A program made the position numbers and the translations under genes. The notes under the pieces were generated by a model that was not told where the DNA came from, searched no databases, and was given only the letters and a program-made list of their open reading frames with translations. From Ralstonia soli (GTDB lineage Bacteria; Pseudomonadota; Gammaproteobacteria; Burkholderiales; Burkholderiaceae): a stretch of 64,000 nucleotides of DNA. This document shows, in pieces, positions 29,488 to 39,073 of the stretch; the stretch's first letter is position 1, and each line of letters begins with the position of its first letter. Location of the stretch: assembly GCF_023955655.1 (NCBI RefSeq), contig NZ_JAMXHT010000004.1, positions 434,001 through 498,000 on the forward strand, given 5' to 3'.

Positions 29488-31665
29488 TCAATTCGGTACG
29501 GATACGGTTGCTACGCCACCCGACACGCTGACCGAGATGCGGTCGCCCGCCGTGGGCGTGCTGGTGAAGTTCGGCACATTGATCGCGCTGATGGCCGGAG
29601 CAGCTCCGGGCGTGCCACCGCGCGGCGTCGTGCGCACCACTTGCGAGGGCGGCAACGGCGTGCCGTTCTTCAGGAACGCATACATCGCGTCGAGCGCGCG
29701 TTGCTCGTACAGCACCAGCGGCACGAACAGCGTGTCATAGCCCGGTACCAGGTCGATGAAGCCGTCGAAATGCTGCGCATTCATCACTTCGATATACGAG
29801 AGCCTGCTCGATCCGCCCTCCACCTTCGCGTTGAGCCCCAAGTACGGCCGGGCGCCGTGGTTGACCGGCAGCAGCGCGTCGTTGCGCCCCTGCACGATCA
29901 GCGCGGGCTTGCCCTGCAGGTTGCCGGTGCGCAGCGTCTGGCTGATGCCGGTCTGCAGCGATTGCGAGGCAGCATCCGCGCCCGTAAGCAGGTTGCGCAG
30001 ACACAGCGCGCCATCCAGGTTGGCGGCCTGCATGCCGGTGGAATCCACCGACTGGTTGCTGCGCGTCGGCCCGCCCTGCGCGCTGTTGTTGACCAGCTGC
30101 ACGCCGGAGGTGGGCGGAATGCCGTTGCCCAGCGCCGCCATCTGCGCGAGCGACGTAGCGTTCACGGCCGTCGGGTGGAACGCCGCATCGGTGGCGGCAA
30201 AACTCAGGCCGCACAGGTTGTCCGTCACGCTCGCGCGTGACAGCGCATTGCCGAAGGTGGTCGCCACCGAGGGGTCGATCTCGTAGAACGACATCGACGC
30301 GTGCACCAGGTCCGACTCGGGCTCCCAGCCATAGGCGCGCATCTTCTGCAGGGCTTCGTCAGCCTGGGCAGCCGCCGTCGTCGACGACAGCAGCCCGGCG
30401 TTTTTGAGCGCAGCACAGCGATTGGCCTGCACGCCGGCTGGGAACGTCGGCAGGCTGGCGAAAAACGCCTGCGCGGGTGCCGTCGACACACTGACCGACG
30501 ATGCCGCGCACAGCCGGAAGAGGTTGGCGTAGCTGACGTAATCGAAGAGCGGTTTGCCGGTCGTCGGCAGGGTCGTGCCACCGCGCACCACCTGCACACC
30601 GGTATTGGCCGGCAGGTTCAGCCCGGGCTCGCCCACGGCCACACCGTCGATCCAGCCGCCGGTGTCCTGCTCCGCCGCCGCGATGGCCGCACCGCCGCCG
30701 TTGGAGATGCTCGAGGCGATGACGATGGTGTTGTTCGGGCGCACCGGCAACGCGCTGCCGCTGATCGGACCGTTGGTGGGCGCGATCTTGTCGTTGATGG
30801 CCCAGAACGCGAACTGCACGGCCTGCAGCGTGAACAGGCCCCAGTCCTTCTCGGGATTGCGCTGCGAGTGCGCATGCTTGAACGCCAGCCGATTCGGCGT
30901 GGCCGCGTTGAAGGCGGCGAGCTGGCTGCTGGTGAGCGGCGCGGCAAAGTGCGCGTTGGAACCCGCCGCGCTGCGTGTGGTGCGCGTGCCATCCTGCAGC
31001 GCAACGGTGTCGGTCGCCAAGTCGTGCGGGCCGGCGCCGGTGCCCTTGTCGGTATAGGCGACGGCGCACTTGCGCTTGAGGCCCCATTCGCCGGTGGAAA
31101 TCGCCCCATAGATGCCGCGCGAGCCCGATGAGGTGGCGGTGATGATGCAGGGGTTGCTGACGTCGAAGGCGTCCGGAATCTGCACGAGCAGCACGACGTT
31201 CTGCTGGCCCGTGCCGTCATCGGAATAGGCGATGTACTCGCTGCCGGCGATCATGCCATTGCCCTGCGTAACGTTGCCGCTGGCGTCGACGTTCGGGCCG
31301 TAGAGCGCCCCGTAGCCGCCCTTGGCCGCCGTGTCGACCAGCGCGCGGTAGTTGGCATAGATCGCCAGGCGGCGCAGCTCGGCTGCCGTGGGCGCTGTCG
31401 CATTCGCCACAGTGGGCGCGGTAGCGGAGGCCAGGCCGCTGGCGCCCAGGCCGGCGGTCAGCAGGTCGTCAGATACGCCGTCGTAGTGGTTGATGGTGAC
31501 CTTGCCGGCAAAGGCGGGCTTGATATTGCCCGGCACGTTGTTGCCGTCGTTGCCGCCGCCGCAGGCGCTCAATACGCCGCAGCCGGCCAGCAGTACAGCA
31601 CCCGCTGCCATGAGATTGCGAGCCGACACATGCCGTCGCAGGCGCGCCGTTCGGGTGGGTTTCAT
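29488..31665 (-). CDS. D-(-)-3-hydroxybutyrate oligomer hydrolase
   Basis: 725 aa, the size of the Ralstonia pickettii extracellular/periplasmic 3HB-oligomer hydrolase. It hydrolyses linear D-3-hydroxybutyrate oligomers released from polyhydroxybutyrate. A signal peptide ends in a lipobox-like LSACGGG (about residue 35), so it may be a lipoprotein or secreted. The nucleophile is expected at Ser in ASSISNGGGAAIA (about residue 320), the unusual SNGGG motif of this family; the Asp/His partners are likely in QGRNDALLPVNHGARPY and NAQHFDGFIDL. It stands alone between clpB and crcB. Confidence 0.93.
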   Translation of the reverse strand: MKPTRTARLRRHVSARNLMAAGAVLLAGCGVLSACGGGNDGNNVPGNIKPAFAGKVTINHYDGVSDDLLTAGLGASGLASATAPTVANATAPTAAELRRLAIYANYRALVDTAAKGGYGALYGPNVDASGNVTQGNGMIAGSEYIAYSDDGTGQQNVVLLVQIPDAFDVSNPCIITATSSGSRGIYGAISTGEWGLKRKCAVAYTDKGTGAGPHDLATDTVALQDGTRTTRSAAGSNAHFAAPLTSSQLAAFNAATPNRLAFKHAHSQRNPEKDWGLFTLQAVQFAFWAINDKIAPTNGPISGSALPVRPNNTIVIASSISNGGGAAIAAAEQDTGGWIDGVAVGEPGLNLPANTGVQVVRGGTTLPTTGKPLFDYVSYANLFRLCAASSVSVSTAPAQAFFASLPTFPAGVQANRCAALKNAGLLSSTTAAAQADEALQKMRAYGWEPESDLVHASMSFYEIDPSVATTFGNALSRASVTDNLCGLSFAATDAAFHPTAVNATSLAQMAALGNGIPPTSGVQLVNNSAQGGPTRSNQSVDSTGMQAANLDGALCLRNLLTGADAASQSLQTGISQTLRTGNLQGKPALIVQGRNDALLPVNHGARPYLGLNAKVEGGSSRLSYIEVMNAQHFDGFIDLVPGYDTLFVPLVLYEQRALDAMYAFLKNGTPLPPSQVVRTTPRGGTPGAAPAISAINVPNFTSTPTAGDRISVSVSGGVATVSVPN

Positions 31666-31821
31666 TGCGTCTCCTTCTCGTTATGGATGGAACAACGATG
31701 GAACAACACAAGACAACCCGCGGCAGCCGCCGATACTGCCCGTCCCTACGCCGCCGCAGGCACTACCAGTATGTGAACCGAACTTCTCATTCGCAAGGAG
31801 ATCGCGAAACCCGCCGCGCGA

Positions 31822-32202
31822 TCAACTGAACGTGCGCACCGTCCAGAGGCCAAGCATCGTGAGGAACAGCGAACCGCCCAGATGCGCCACGACATGCAGC
31901 ACGCCAATGCCGTAGTCGCCGGCCAGGATGTTGGCGACGACCTCGCTGGAAAATGTCGAGAACGTCGTCAACCCGCCCAGAAACCCAGTGATGACTAGCA
32001 AGCGCCATTCCGGCGGCAACGTCGTATGTGTGTCGAAAAAACCCACCGCCACGCCGACCAGATAGCCCCCAATCAGATTGGCTGCCAGGGTGCCGTACGG
32101 CAAGGCCGGATTGACCGCATTCCACAGAGCCGCAAACGCCCACCGCAACCAGGCTCCCAGCGCAGCCCCGACACCCACCGCCAGAAAGCCCATTCCGCTC
32201 AT
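31822..32202 (-). CDS. crcB: Fluoride ion channel CrcB/Fluc
   Basis: 126 aa with four hydrophobic helices. Family features: GALGAWLRW near the N-terminus, the pore Asn in GTLAANLIGG, and the TTFSTFSSE break motif of helix 3. The dimeric channel exports fluoride. It starts 15 bp after moaE and so sits at the end of the hom-to-moaE run; I see no fluoride riboswitch because the upstream sequence is coding. Confidence 0.95.
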   Translation of the reverse strand: MSGMGFLAVGVGAALGAWLRWAFAALWNAVNPALPYGTLAANLIGGYLVGVAVGFFDTHTTLPPEWRLLVITGFLGGLTTFSTFSSEVVANILAGDYGIGVLHVVAHLGGSLFLTMLGLWTVRTFS

Positions 32203-32217
32203 GCGGCTGCGTCCTTG

Positions 32218-32718
32218 TTATTCGTAGTCGTTGGGGGCTGCCGTTGCACCCGCGGCGTTGCTGGTGGTGATCCCCCAGCGGGCGAGCGCCTTGTCGTCGG
32301 TCACGCGGGCGTCGACCCAGCGCGCGCCTTCGGGCGTCTGCTCCTTCTTCCAGAACGGCGCCTCGCTCTTGAGGTAATCCATGATGAATTCGCACGCGGC
32401 AAAGGATTCGCCGCGGTGCTTCGAAGCCACCGCCACCAGCACGATCTGGTCTTCGGGCTTGAGCTTGCCGACACGGTGGATGACCAGCGCGTCGATCAGC
32501 GCCCAACGCTGCATGGCGGCGCTCACGATGTCGGCGAGCGCCTTTTCGGTCATGCCGGGATAGTGCTCCAGCTCCATCTCCGACACACCGGAGCCGTCGT
32601 TGATGTCGCGCACGGTGCCGATGAAGCTGGCCACCGCGCCGATGTTCGGGCGGCCGGCACGCAGCGCGGCGATTTCTGCGCCAAGGTCGAAGTCGGCTTC
32701 CTGCACGCGGACGGGCAT
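32218..32718 (-). CDS. moaE: Molybdopterin synthase catalytic subunit
   Basis: 166 aa. MoaE motifs: VRVQEADFDLGAEIA at the N-terminus, SFIGTVRD, and the active-site Lys region FIMDYLKSEAPFWKKE (about residues 118-133). With thiocarboxylated MoaD it converts cPMP to molybdopterin. The C-terminal about 15 residues (TTSNAAGATAAPNDYE) are low complexity. It is 16 bp downstream of moaD. Confidence 0.97.
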   Translation of the reverse strand: MPVRVQEADFDLGAEIAALRAGRPNIGAVASFIGTVRDINDGSGVSEMELEHYPGMTEKALADIVSAAMQRWALIDALVIHRVGKLKPEDQIVLVAVASKHRGESFAACEFIMDYLKSEAPFWKKEQTPEGARWVDARVTDDKALARWGITTSNAAGATAAPNDYE

Positions 32719-32734
32719 GGTCGTTCTCCTTGGT

Positions 32735-32998
32735 TCAGCCGCCGGTCACGGGTGGGAAGAACGCGACTTCGCAGCCCTCGTGCAGGGCAGTGTCGGCAGG
32801 GAGTATCTGGTGGTCCAGCGCCATGCGCAACGCACGGCCTTGGGCCAGCGTTTCACTCCACACGGGGCCGCGCTGGGCCAGCCACTGGCGCACGTCGCCC
32901 AAGGTGCGGACGGTGTCCGGCACGATCACCTGTTCTTGTGAGGTCCCCAGTTGCTCGCGCACGCTGGCAAAGAATCGCAACTCGATCTGCATGGTCAT
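32735..32998 (-). CDS. moaD: Molybdopterin synthase sulfur-carrier subunit
   Basis: 87 aa ubiquitin-like protein that begins IELRFFASVREQLG and ends in the required Gly-Gly (PPVTGG) where the thiocarboxylate forms. It has an AFFPPVTGG C-terminus typical of MoaD. It lies 6 bp after moeA and upstream of moaE. Confidence 0.96.
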   Translation of the reverse strand: MTMQIELRFFASVREQLGTSQEQVIVPDTVRTLGDVRQWLAQRGPVWSETLAQGRALRMALDHQILPADTALHEGCEVAFFPPVTGG

Positions 32999-33004
32999 CG
33001 CTCC

Positions 33005-34264
33005 TTACACCAGGCCCGCGAACGGCAGGAAGCTGACGACGTCGCCCTGCACGATCGGCTGGTTGGGCGGGTTGTCGATCAGGCCATCGCCCCACACGGT
33101 GGAGGTCAGCACGCCGGAGCTTTGATTCGGGAACAGATCCAGCCCGCCGTTGGCATTGATGCGCGCGCGCAGGAATTCGTTGCGGCGATCGCCCTTGGGC
33201 AGCGCAAAGTCGGCGCGCATCGGGATGCGCTTCGGGGCTACGTCGGCCACGCCCTGCAGACGCAGGATGAACGGGCGGACGAACAGCAGGAACGTGACGA
33301 AGCTCGACACCGGGTTGCCCGGCAAGCCGATGAAGAATGCGGTCGGGCCGCCCACCATGCCTTCGGGGCGGCGCACCTCGCCAAAGGCCAGCGGCTTGCC
33401 CGGCTTGATGGCGATCTGCCACAGGCTCAGGCGCCCTTCGGCTTCCACAGCGGGCTTGATATGGTCTTCCTCGCCCACCGACACACCGCCGGACGTGATG
33501 ATCAGGTCGTGCTCTTCGGCGGCCTCGCGCAGCGTCTCGCGCGTGGCTTGCAGCGTATCGGGCACGATGCCGAAATCGGTGATGTCGCAGCCGAGGTTCT
33601 CCAGCAGCGCCCGCAGCGTGAAGCGGTTGGAGTTGTAGATGGCGCCAGGCTTGAGTGGCTCGCCGGGCATGGCGAGTTCGTCGCCGGTAAAGAACACGGC
33701 CACGCGCGGGCGGCGCACCACTTGCAGACTGGCGCAGCCGACGGAGGCGGCCAGCCCCAATTGCTGCGCGCCCAGGCGCGTGCCACGCGGCAAGATTTCG
33801 GCGCCTGTGGCGATGTCCTCGCCGGCGCGGCGAATCCACTCGCCGGATTGCGGGACGTGGTCGATGGTGACGGTACTGGTGTCCGGGTCAGCCTTGCATT
33901 GCTCCTGCATGACCACCGCATCGGCGCCCGGCGGGATCATCGCGCCGGTGAAGATGCGCGCCGCTTCGCCTGCGTTGAGCGGCTGGCCGACGTGGCCGGC
34001 GGGAATGCGCTGCGCAACCTTCAGGCGCGTGCCCGGCGCGGTGATGTCAGCTGCGCGCACGGCGTAGCCGTCCATCGACGTGTTGTCGGCCGGCGGCACG
34101 TTCAGGCCGCTGTGCACGGCCTGCGCGAGGATGCGGCCATTGGCGTGCAGCGTCGGCACGGTTTCGGTGTCATGCAGAACACGCGCGGCGGCGAGCAGTT
34201 GCGACAGCGCCGCATCGAGCGTCAGCAAAGACGGTTTGACGGCAGCAGCATCGTTGGCAGACAT
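33005..34264 (-). CDS. moeA: Molybdopterin molybdenumtransferase MoeA
   Basis: 419 aa, standard MoeA length. Domain order is visible: N-terminal NTSMDGYAVR, MIPPGADAVVMQEQ, the MoCF-like domain with ITSGGVSVGEEDHIK, and GLPGNPVSS with the C-terminal beta domain. It inserts molybdenum into adenylylated molybdopterin. It is 74 bp downstream of the UDG-like gene. Confidence 0.97.
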   Translation of the reverse strand: MSANDAAAVKPSLLTLDAALSQLLAAARVLHDTETVPTLHANGRILAQAVHSGLNVPPADNTSMDGYAVRAADITAPGTRLKVAQRIPAGHVGQPLNAGEAARIFTGAMIPPGADAVVMQEQCKADPDTSTVTIDHVPQSGEWIRRAGEDIATGAEILPRGTRLGAQQLGLAASVGCASLQVVRRPRVAVFFTGDELAMPGEPLKPGAIYNSNRFTLRALLENLGCDITDFGIVPDTLQATRETLREAAEEHDLIITSGGVSVGEEDHIKPAVEAEGRLSLWQIAIKPGKPLAFGEVRRPEGMVGGPTAFFIGLPGNPVSSFVTFLLFVRPFILRLQGVADVAPKRIPMRADFALPKGDRRNEFLRARINANGGLDLFPNQSSGVLTSTVWGDGLIDNPPNQPIVQGDVVSFLPFAGLV

Positions 34265-34338
34265 GCGGAAAGCGGTATCAGGGGACAGATTTTGATTGTA
34301 TCGGTTCTATGACAGCGCCATGCATCAGCGCCGGCATA

Positions 34339-34956
34339 TCACGCGAATGCGTTGGCCAGTGCCGTACGCAGCGACGGCACGATGTCCGCGTCAAACCAAG
34401 GGTTGTGCTTGAACCAGGCGAGGTTGCGCGGGCTCGGGTGCGGCAGCGGAAACAGCACACGGCCTTCCCCGTCCTGAACAGGCCCATGGCGGACCACGTC
34501 GGTGAGTGACCAGTCGCGCGGCACGTCAAGGTAATGACGCTGCGCATAGGTGCCGACCAGTAGCGTGAGCTTCACTTGGGGCATGGCCGTCAGCAAGGGC
34601 CGATGCCATTTCGGGGCGCATTCGGGCCGCGGCGGCAAATCGCCGTTCGGGCCGGTGCCGGGAAAGCAGAACCCCATCGGCACCACGGCGATGCGCTTGT
34701 CGGCGTAGAAATCGTCGTACGGGATTTGCACCCAGTGACGCAGGCGGTCCCCCGAGCGGTCGTTCCAGGGGATGCCGGTTTCGTGGACGATGCGCCCGGG
34801 CGCCTGCCCGATGATCAGCAGGCGAGCCCGGCGATCCGCCAAGACGACGGGGCGAGGCTCGTGCGCCAGCGCGCCCTTGCACTCGCAGCAGGCGCGGATG
34901 TCGTGCAGGCAGCGCTCGAAGGCGGCTCCGGCCACGTCATCCGGCACGGCTTCCAT
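34339..34956 (-). CDS. Uracil-DNA glycosylase superfamily protein
   Basis: 205 aa. UDG-fold motifs are present: motif 1 LLIIGQAPGRIVHETGIPWND (about residues 46-66) and the DNA-intercalation motif LPHPSPRN (about 170). An N-terminal CxxC pair (ACCECKGAL) resembles the first cysteines of Fe-S family 4 enzymes, but the other two cysteines are not obvious. The true substrate is unproven. It lies 4 bp after thrC, within an amino-acid/cofactor operon. Confidence 0.85.
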   Translation of the reverse strand: MEAVPDDVAGAAFERCLHDIRACCECKGALAHEPRPVVLADRRARLLIIGQAPGRIVHETGIPWNDRSGDRLRHWVQIPYDDFYADKRIAVVPMGFCFPGTGPNGDLPPRPECAPKWHRPLLTAMPQVKLTLLVGTYAQRHYLDVPRDWSLTDVVRHGPVQDGEGRVLFPLPHPSPRNLAWFKHNPWFDADIVPSLRTALANAFA

Positions 34957-34960
34957 CGTC

Positions 34961-36406
34961 TTACAGACCGGTGTGTTCAGCGATGTACGCCTTCACACGG
35001 TCGACACTGGCCGGCATGACCTCGAAGCGCTGCGGCAGCGATTCAATGTCGGCGTAGCCAGCGGGACGCTCGGGCTCGCGGTCCAGCGCCTCGCGGATGG
35101 TGTCGCCAAACTTGGCCGGCAGCGCCGTTTCCAGCACCACCATCGGCACACCTGGCGTCAGGTTCTCGCGCGCCACCTTCACGCCGTCGGCGGTGTGGGT
35201 GTCGATCATCGTGCCGTAAGTGGCAAACACGTCGCGGATGGTGCCCACGCGATCTTCGTGCGTGCTGCGGCCGGAGAGGAAGCCGAACGCGGCGATGCGG
35301 TCGAACTCCGGCTTGCCCGTCATCGAGAAGCCGCCCTTTTCGTCCACGTCGCGGAAGAGTTGCGCGAGGCGCGCTGGGTCACGATCCAACAGGTCGAACA
35401 CAAAGCGTTCGAAGTTGGACGCCTTGCTGATGTCCATGCTCGGGCTCGACGTGTGGTACGTCTGCGCGGCGCTACGCACGCGGTACGTGCCGGTGCGGAA
35501 GAACTCGTCGAGCACGTCGTTCTCGTTGGTTGCAACCACCAGCTTGTCGATCGGCAAACCCATCATTCGCGCGATGTGGCCAGCACAGACATTGCCGAAG
35601 TTGCCCGACGGCACGCAGAACGACACCTTGTCGCCAATCTTCGGGGCCGCCAGCAGGTAGCCCTTGAAGTAGTACACGACCTGCGCGACGACACGTGCCC
35701 AGTTGATTGAGTTGACCGTGCCGATCTTCTGGCGGGCCTTGTATTCCAGATCGTTCGACACCGCCTTGACGATGTCCTGCGCGTCGTCGAACACGCCTTC
35801 GATGGCGATGTTGAAGATGTTCGCGTCTTGCAGGCTGAACATCTGCGCGGTCTGAAACGCACTCATCTTGCGGTGCGGGCTCAGCATGAACACGCGCACG
35901 CCGCGCTTGCCTCGCATGGCGTATTCGGCCGCGCTGCCGGTGTCGCCCGAGGTGGCACCCAGGATGTTCAACTCGGCGTGCTCGCGGTCGAGCGCGTATT
36001 CGAACAGGTTGCCCAGCAACTGCATCGCCATGTCCTTGAAGGCCAGCGTCGGGCCGTTGGACAGGCACAGCAGCGACAGCGACGTGCCGCCCTCCTCGCC
36101 CAGTTTGTGCAGCGGTGTGATGTCGGCGGTGTTGTCGCCGGCGCGGGCGTTGCAGTAGACCTCGGGCGTGTAGGTGCGGCGGGTCAGCGCGCGCAGGTCA
36201 TCCTCGGGGATATCGGTGGCGAACTTGCGCAGGATCTCGAACGCCAGATCAGCGTACGGCAGGTCGCGCCAGCGGGTCAGTTCTTCAACGCTGACTTGCG
36301 GATACTGCTCCGGCAGGTACAGGCCGCCGTCCGGCGCCAGGCCGCCCAGCAGAATGCGGGAGAAACTCTGCGGCTCGCTGTGGCCGCGGGTCGATCTGTA
36401 TTGCAT
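34961..36406 (-). CDS. thrC: Threonine synthase
   Basis: 481 aa, the long (type 2) form of threonine synthase. N-terminal YRSTRGHS is followed by the PLP lysine in TLAFKDMAMQ (about residue 115), ATSGDTGSAAEYA and the phosphate loop SGNFGNVCAG. Converts O-phosphohomoserine to threonine. It follows hom by 15 bp; thrB is not in the window, as is usual for Burkholderiales where homoserine kinase lies elsewhere. Confidence 0.97.
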   Translation of the reverse strand: MQYRSTRGHSEPQSFSRILLGGLAPDGGLYLPEQYPQVSVEELTRWRDLPYADLAFEILRKFATDIPEDDLRALTRRTYTPEVYCNARAGDNTADITPLHKLGEEGGTSLSLLCLSNGPTLAFKDMAMQLLGNLFEYALDREHAELNILGATSGDTGSAAEYAMRGKRGVRVFMLSPHRKMSAFQTAQMFSLQDANIFNIAIEGVFDDAQDIVKAVSNDLEYKARQKIGTVNSINWARVVAQVVYYFKGYLLAAPKIGDKVSFCVPSGNFGNVCAGHIARMMGLPIDKLVVATNENDVLDEFFRTGTYRVRSAAQTYHTSSPSMDISKASNFERFVFDLLDRDPARLAQLFRDVDEKGGFSMTGKPEFDRIAAFGFLSGRSTHEDRVGTIRDVFATYGTMIDTHTADGVKVARENLTPGVPMVVLETALPAKFGDTIREALDREPERPAGYADIESLPQRFEVMPASVDRVKAYIAEHTGL

Positions 36407-36421
36407 GCTCGTGTCCTGCGC

Positions 36422-37741
36422 TTAGTTCAGTTCTTCCATGCGGATACGCGTGACCTTCGACAGCACGGTCGGCAGCGCTTCGATGGCGGCGATGGCAGCG
36501 TTCACGCGCTTTTCCACCGTCACGTGCGACAGCATGATGATGTCGGTCTGCGGCTCGCCTTCGCGCGATTCCTTTTGCAGCATCGCGTCGATCGAGATGC
36601 CGCCCTCGGCCAGGATGCGGGTGATGTCGGCCAGCACGCCGGTCTCGTCGGCCACGCGCATGCGCAGGTAGTAGCTCGAACGCACTTCGTCGATCGGCAG
36701 CACCGGCGTGTCGGACAGCGCGTCCGGCTGGAACGCCAGATGCGGCACGCGGTGTTCCGGGTCCGCCGTGTGCAGGCGCGTCACGTCCACCAGATCGGCC
36801 ACGACGGCCGAGGCGGTCGGCTCGGCGCCGGCGCCCTTGCCGTAGTACAGCGTCGGGCCCACGGCGTCGCCGTTGACGACCACGGCGTTCATCGCGCCCT
36901 CCACGTTGGCGATCAGGCGTTTGGCCGGCACCAGCGTCGGGTGCACGCGCAGTTCAATACCCGCATCGGTACGGCGCGTGATGCCCAGCAGCTTGATGCG
37001 GTAGCCGAGTTCCTCTGCGTAGCGGATGTCGACGGCTTCCAGCTTGGTGATGCCTTCTACATAGGCGCGCTCGAACTGCACAGGCACGCCAAACGCGATG
37101 GCGCTCATGAGCGTGAGCTTGTGCGCGGCGTCGAAGCCCTCGATATCGAAGGTCGGATCGGCTTCGGCATACCCCAGGCGCTGGGCTTCCTTCAACACCG
37201 TGTCGAAGTCCAGGCCCTTGTCGCGCATCTCCGACAGGATGAAGTTGGTGGTGCCGTTGATGATGCCGGCGATCCACTCGATGCGGTTGGCCGTCAGACC
37301 CTCGCGCAGCGCCTTGATGATGGGGATGCCACCGGCCACCGCAGCCTCGAACGCCACCATCACGCCCTTGTCCTGGGCAGCCTTGAAGATCTCGTTGCCA
37401 TGCATGGCCAGCAGCGCCTTGTTGGCAGTCACGACGTGCTTGCCGTTGGCGATGGCGCGCAGCACCAATTCGCGTGTCAGGTCATAGCCGCCGATCAGCT
37501 CCACGACGATGTCGATCTCCGGCGAATCCACCACCGCAAACGGGTCGCTTACCACCGGCACGGTCGCGCCGGCTTCCTGCACGATGGCGCGCGCCTTGTC
37601 GAGATTGCGCACCGCAATCATGGCGACTTCAATGCCGCGACCCGCGCGACGACGGATTTCTTCCTGGTTCCGTTGCAGAACCTTGAGCGTACCGCCACCG
37701 ACGGTACCGAGCCCGAGCAGGCCGATCTTGATGGGATTCAT
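36422..37741 (-). CDS. hom: Homoserine dehydrogenase
   Basis: 439 aa. Rossmann motif GLLGLGTVGGG (residues 5-15), catalytic region with GTTNFILSEM and GYAEADPTFDIEGFDAAHKL, and a C-terminal ACT domain (about 355-439; YYLRMRVADETGVLADIT) for threonine feedback. I chose the ATG at 37741 because the product then starts MNPIKIGLLG; an extension to 37789 adds no homology. It reduces aspartate semialdehyde to homoserine. Confidence 0.97.
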   Translation of the reverse strand: MNPIKIGLLGLGTVGGGTLKVLQRNQEEIRRRAGRGIEVAMIAVRNLDKARAIVQEAGATVPVVSDPFAVVDSPEIDIVVELIGGYDLTRELVLRAIANGKHVVTANKALLAMHGNEIFKAAQDKGVMVAFEAAVAGGIPIIKALREGLTANRIEWIAGIINGTTNFILSEMRDKGLDFDTVLKEAQRLGYAEADPTFDIEGFDAAHKLTLMSAIAFGVPVQFERAYVEGITKLEAVDIRYAEELGYRIKLLGITRRTDAGIELRVHPTLVPAKRLIANVEGAMNAVVVNGDAVGPTLYYGKGAGAEPTASAVVADLVDVTRLHTADPEHRVPHLAFQPDALSDTPVLPIDEVRSSYYLRMRVADETGVLADITRILAEGGISIDAMLQKESREGEPQTDIIMLSHVTVEKRVNAAIAAIEALPTVLSKVTRIRMEELN

Positions 37742-37767
37742 GAGACGTATCGTTGAAACGGAAGGGC

Positions 37768-37800
37768 AAAAAACAGACAGGGCAGACACCTCGGTCTGCC
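37768..37800 (-). terminator. Terminator after alaA
   Basis: GGCAGAC/GTCTGCC stem (37781-37800) followed, on the minus strand, by CTGTCTGTTTTTT. It separates alaA from hom, so hom needs its own promoter or read-through. Confidence 0.75.
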
Positions 37801-37831
37801 CCGCAATGACTGATCTGGCGGATGACCGAAG

Positions 37832-39073
37832 TTATGCGGCCCGGATGCCAGTACCGTGACGCTGACGGTACCGCTCCAGGAAGCGCGAAATTCGGCCAAT
37901 CGCTTCGCGCAGATCGTCTTCGTGCGGCAGGAAGACGATGCGGAAGTGGTCCGGCGAGTGCCAGTTGAAGCCGGTGCCCTGGACCAGCAGCACGCGTTCC
38001 TCTTCCAGCAGTTGGCGGATGAAGGTCTGGTCATCCTCGATCGGGTACACGGCCGGATCGAGGCGCGGGAACATGTACAGCGCAGCCTTGGGCTTCACGC
38101 AGGTCACGCCCGGAATGGCGGTGATCAGCTCATGTGCAAGGTCACGCTGACGGCGCATGCGGCCGCCCGGCGCCACCAGATCCTTGATGCTCTGATAACC
38201 GCCCAGCGCGGTCTGGATCGCCCACTGGCCCGGCACGTTGGCGCACAGGCGCATCGACGACAGCATGTTCAGGCCTTCGATGTAATCCTTGGCCGGGCGC
38301 TTGTCACCGGACACGACCATCCAGCCGGCGCGGTAACCGCACGAGCGATAGCTCTTCGACAGGCTGTTGAACGTGATGGTCAGCACATCTTCCGACAGAG
38401 AACCGAGCGCGGTGTGCTTGTTGTCGTCGAACAGGACCTTGTCGTACACCTCATCGGCGAAGATCACCAGGCCATGCTCGCGCGCAATGGCGATGATGCC
38501 GCGCAGCAGGTCGTCCGAGTACAACGCGCCGGTCGGATTGTTCGGGTTAATGACAACAATGCCCTTGGTGTTGGGCGTGATCTTGGCGCGGATGTCGTCC
38601 AGGTCGGGCATCCAGCCATTCGATTCGTCGCAGGTGTAGTGCACCGGCGTGCCGCCCGAGAGGCTGGTCACCGCCGTCCACAGCGGATAGTCGGGCGCCG
38701 GCAGCAGCAGTTCATCGCCCTCGTCGAGCAGCGCATTGGTCGCCAGCGAAATCAGCTCGGACGCACCGTTGCCCAGGTAGATGTCATCCAGCGTAACGTT
38801 CTTGATGCCCTGTTCCTGCGTGTAGTGCATCACCGCCTTGCGCGCCGCGAAGATGCCCTTGGAATCCGAATAACCCGCCGAATTCGGCAGGTTGCGGATC
38901 ATGTCCTGCTGGATTTCTTCCGGGGCATCGAAACCGAACGGGGCCAGGTTCCCGATGTTCAGTTTGATGATCTTGTGGCCGTCTTCCTCCATCTGCTTGG
39001 CCTTCTCGAGCACGGGGCCGCGAATGTCATAGCAGACGTTATTGAGCTTGGCGGATTTCTGGATCGTTTTCAC
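37832..39073 (-). CDS. alaA: Alanine aminotransferase (AlaA type)
   Basis: 413 aa class I aminotransferase. Substrate/cofactor motifs: KLNIGNLAPFGFDAP, GNGASELIS, NPNNPTGALYS, the Asp-x-x-Tyr FADEVYDKV, and the PLP lysine in NSLSKSYRSCGYRAGW (about residue 240). The length and N-terminus (KLNNVCYDIRGPVLEKAKQMEE) match AlaA/YfbQ. It makes alanine from pyruvate and glutamate. The gene is divergent from the envelope operon across a 290-bp intergenic region. Confidence 0.93.
   Translation of the reverse strand: MKTIQKSAKLNNVCYDIRGPVLEKAKQMEEDGHKIIKLNIGNLAPFGFDAPEEIQQDMIRNLPNSAGYSDSKGIFAARKAVMHYTQEQGIKNVTLDDIYLGNGASELISLATNALLDEGDELLLPAPDYPLWTAVTSLSGGTPVHYTCDESNGWMPDLDDIRAKITPNTKGIVVINPNNPTGALYSDDLLRGIIAIAREHGLVIFADEVYDKVLFDDNKHTALGSLSEDVLTITFNSLSKSYRSCGYRAGWMVVSGDKRPAKDYIEGLNMLSSMRLCANVPGQWAIQTALGGYQSIKDLVAPGGRMRRQRDLAHELITAIPGVTCVKPKAALYMFPRLDPAVYPIEDDQTFIRQLLEEERVLLVQGTGFNWHSPDHFRIVFLPHEDDLREAIGRISRFLERYRQRHGTGIRAA

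Noticed and set aside
31666-31821. Fluoride riboswitch for crcB
   Set aside because: crcB is downstream of moaE with a 15-bp gap, leaving no room for a riboswitch, and nothing like it precedes moeA.
31486-31915. Plus-strand frames upstream of the 3HB-oligomer hydrolase
   Set aside because: They overlap the signal peptide and leader of that gene and crcB; no homology or ribosome binding site.
35828-37756. Plus-strand frame of 642 codons antisense to thrC and hom
   Set aside because: Shadow frame; both minus-strand genes are well supported.
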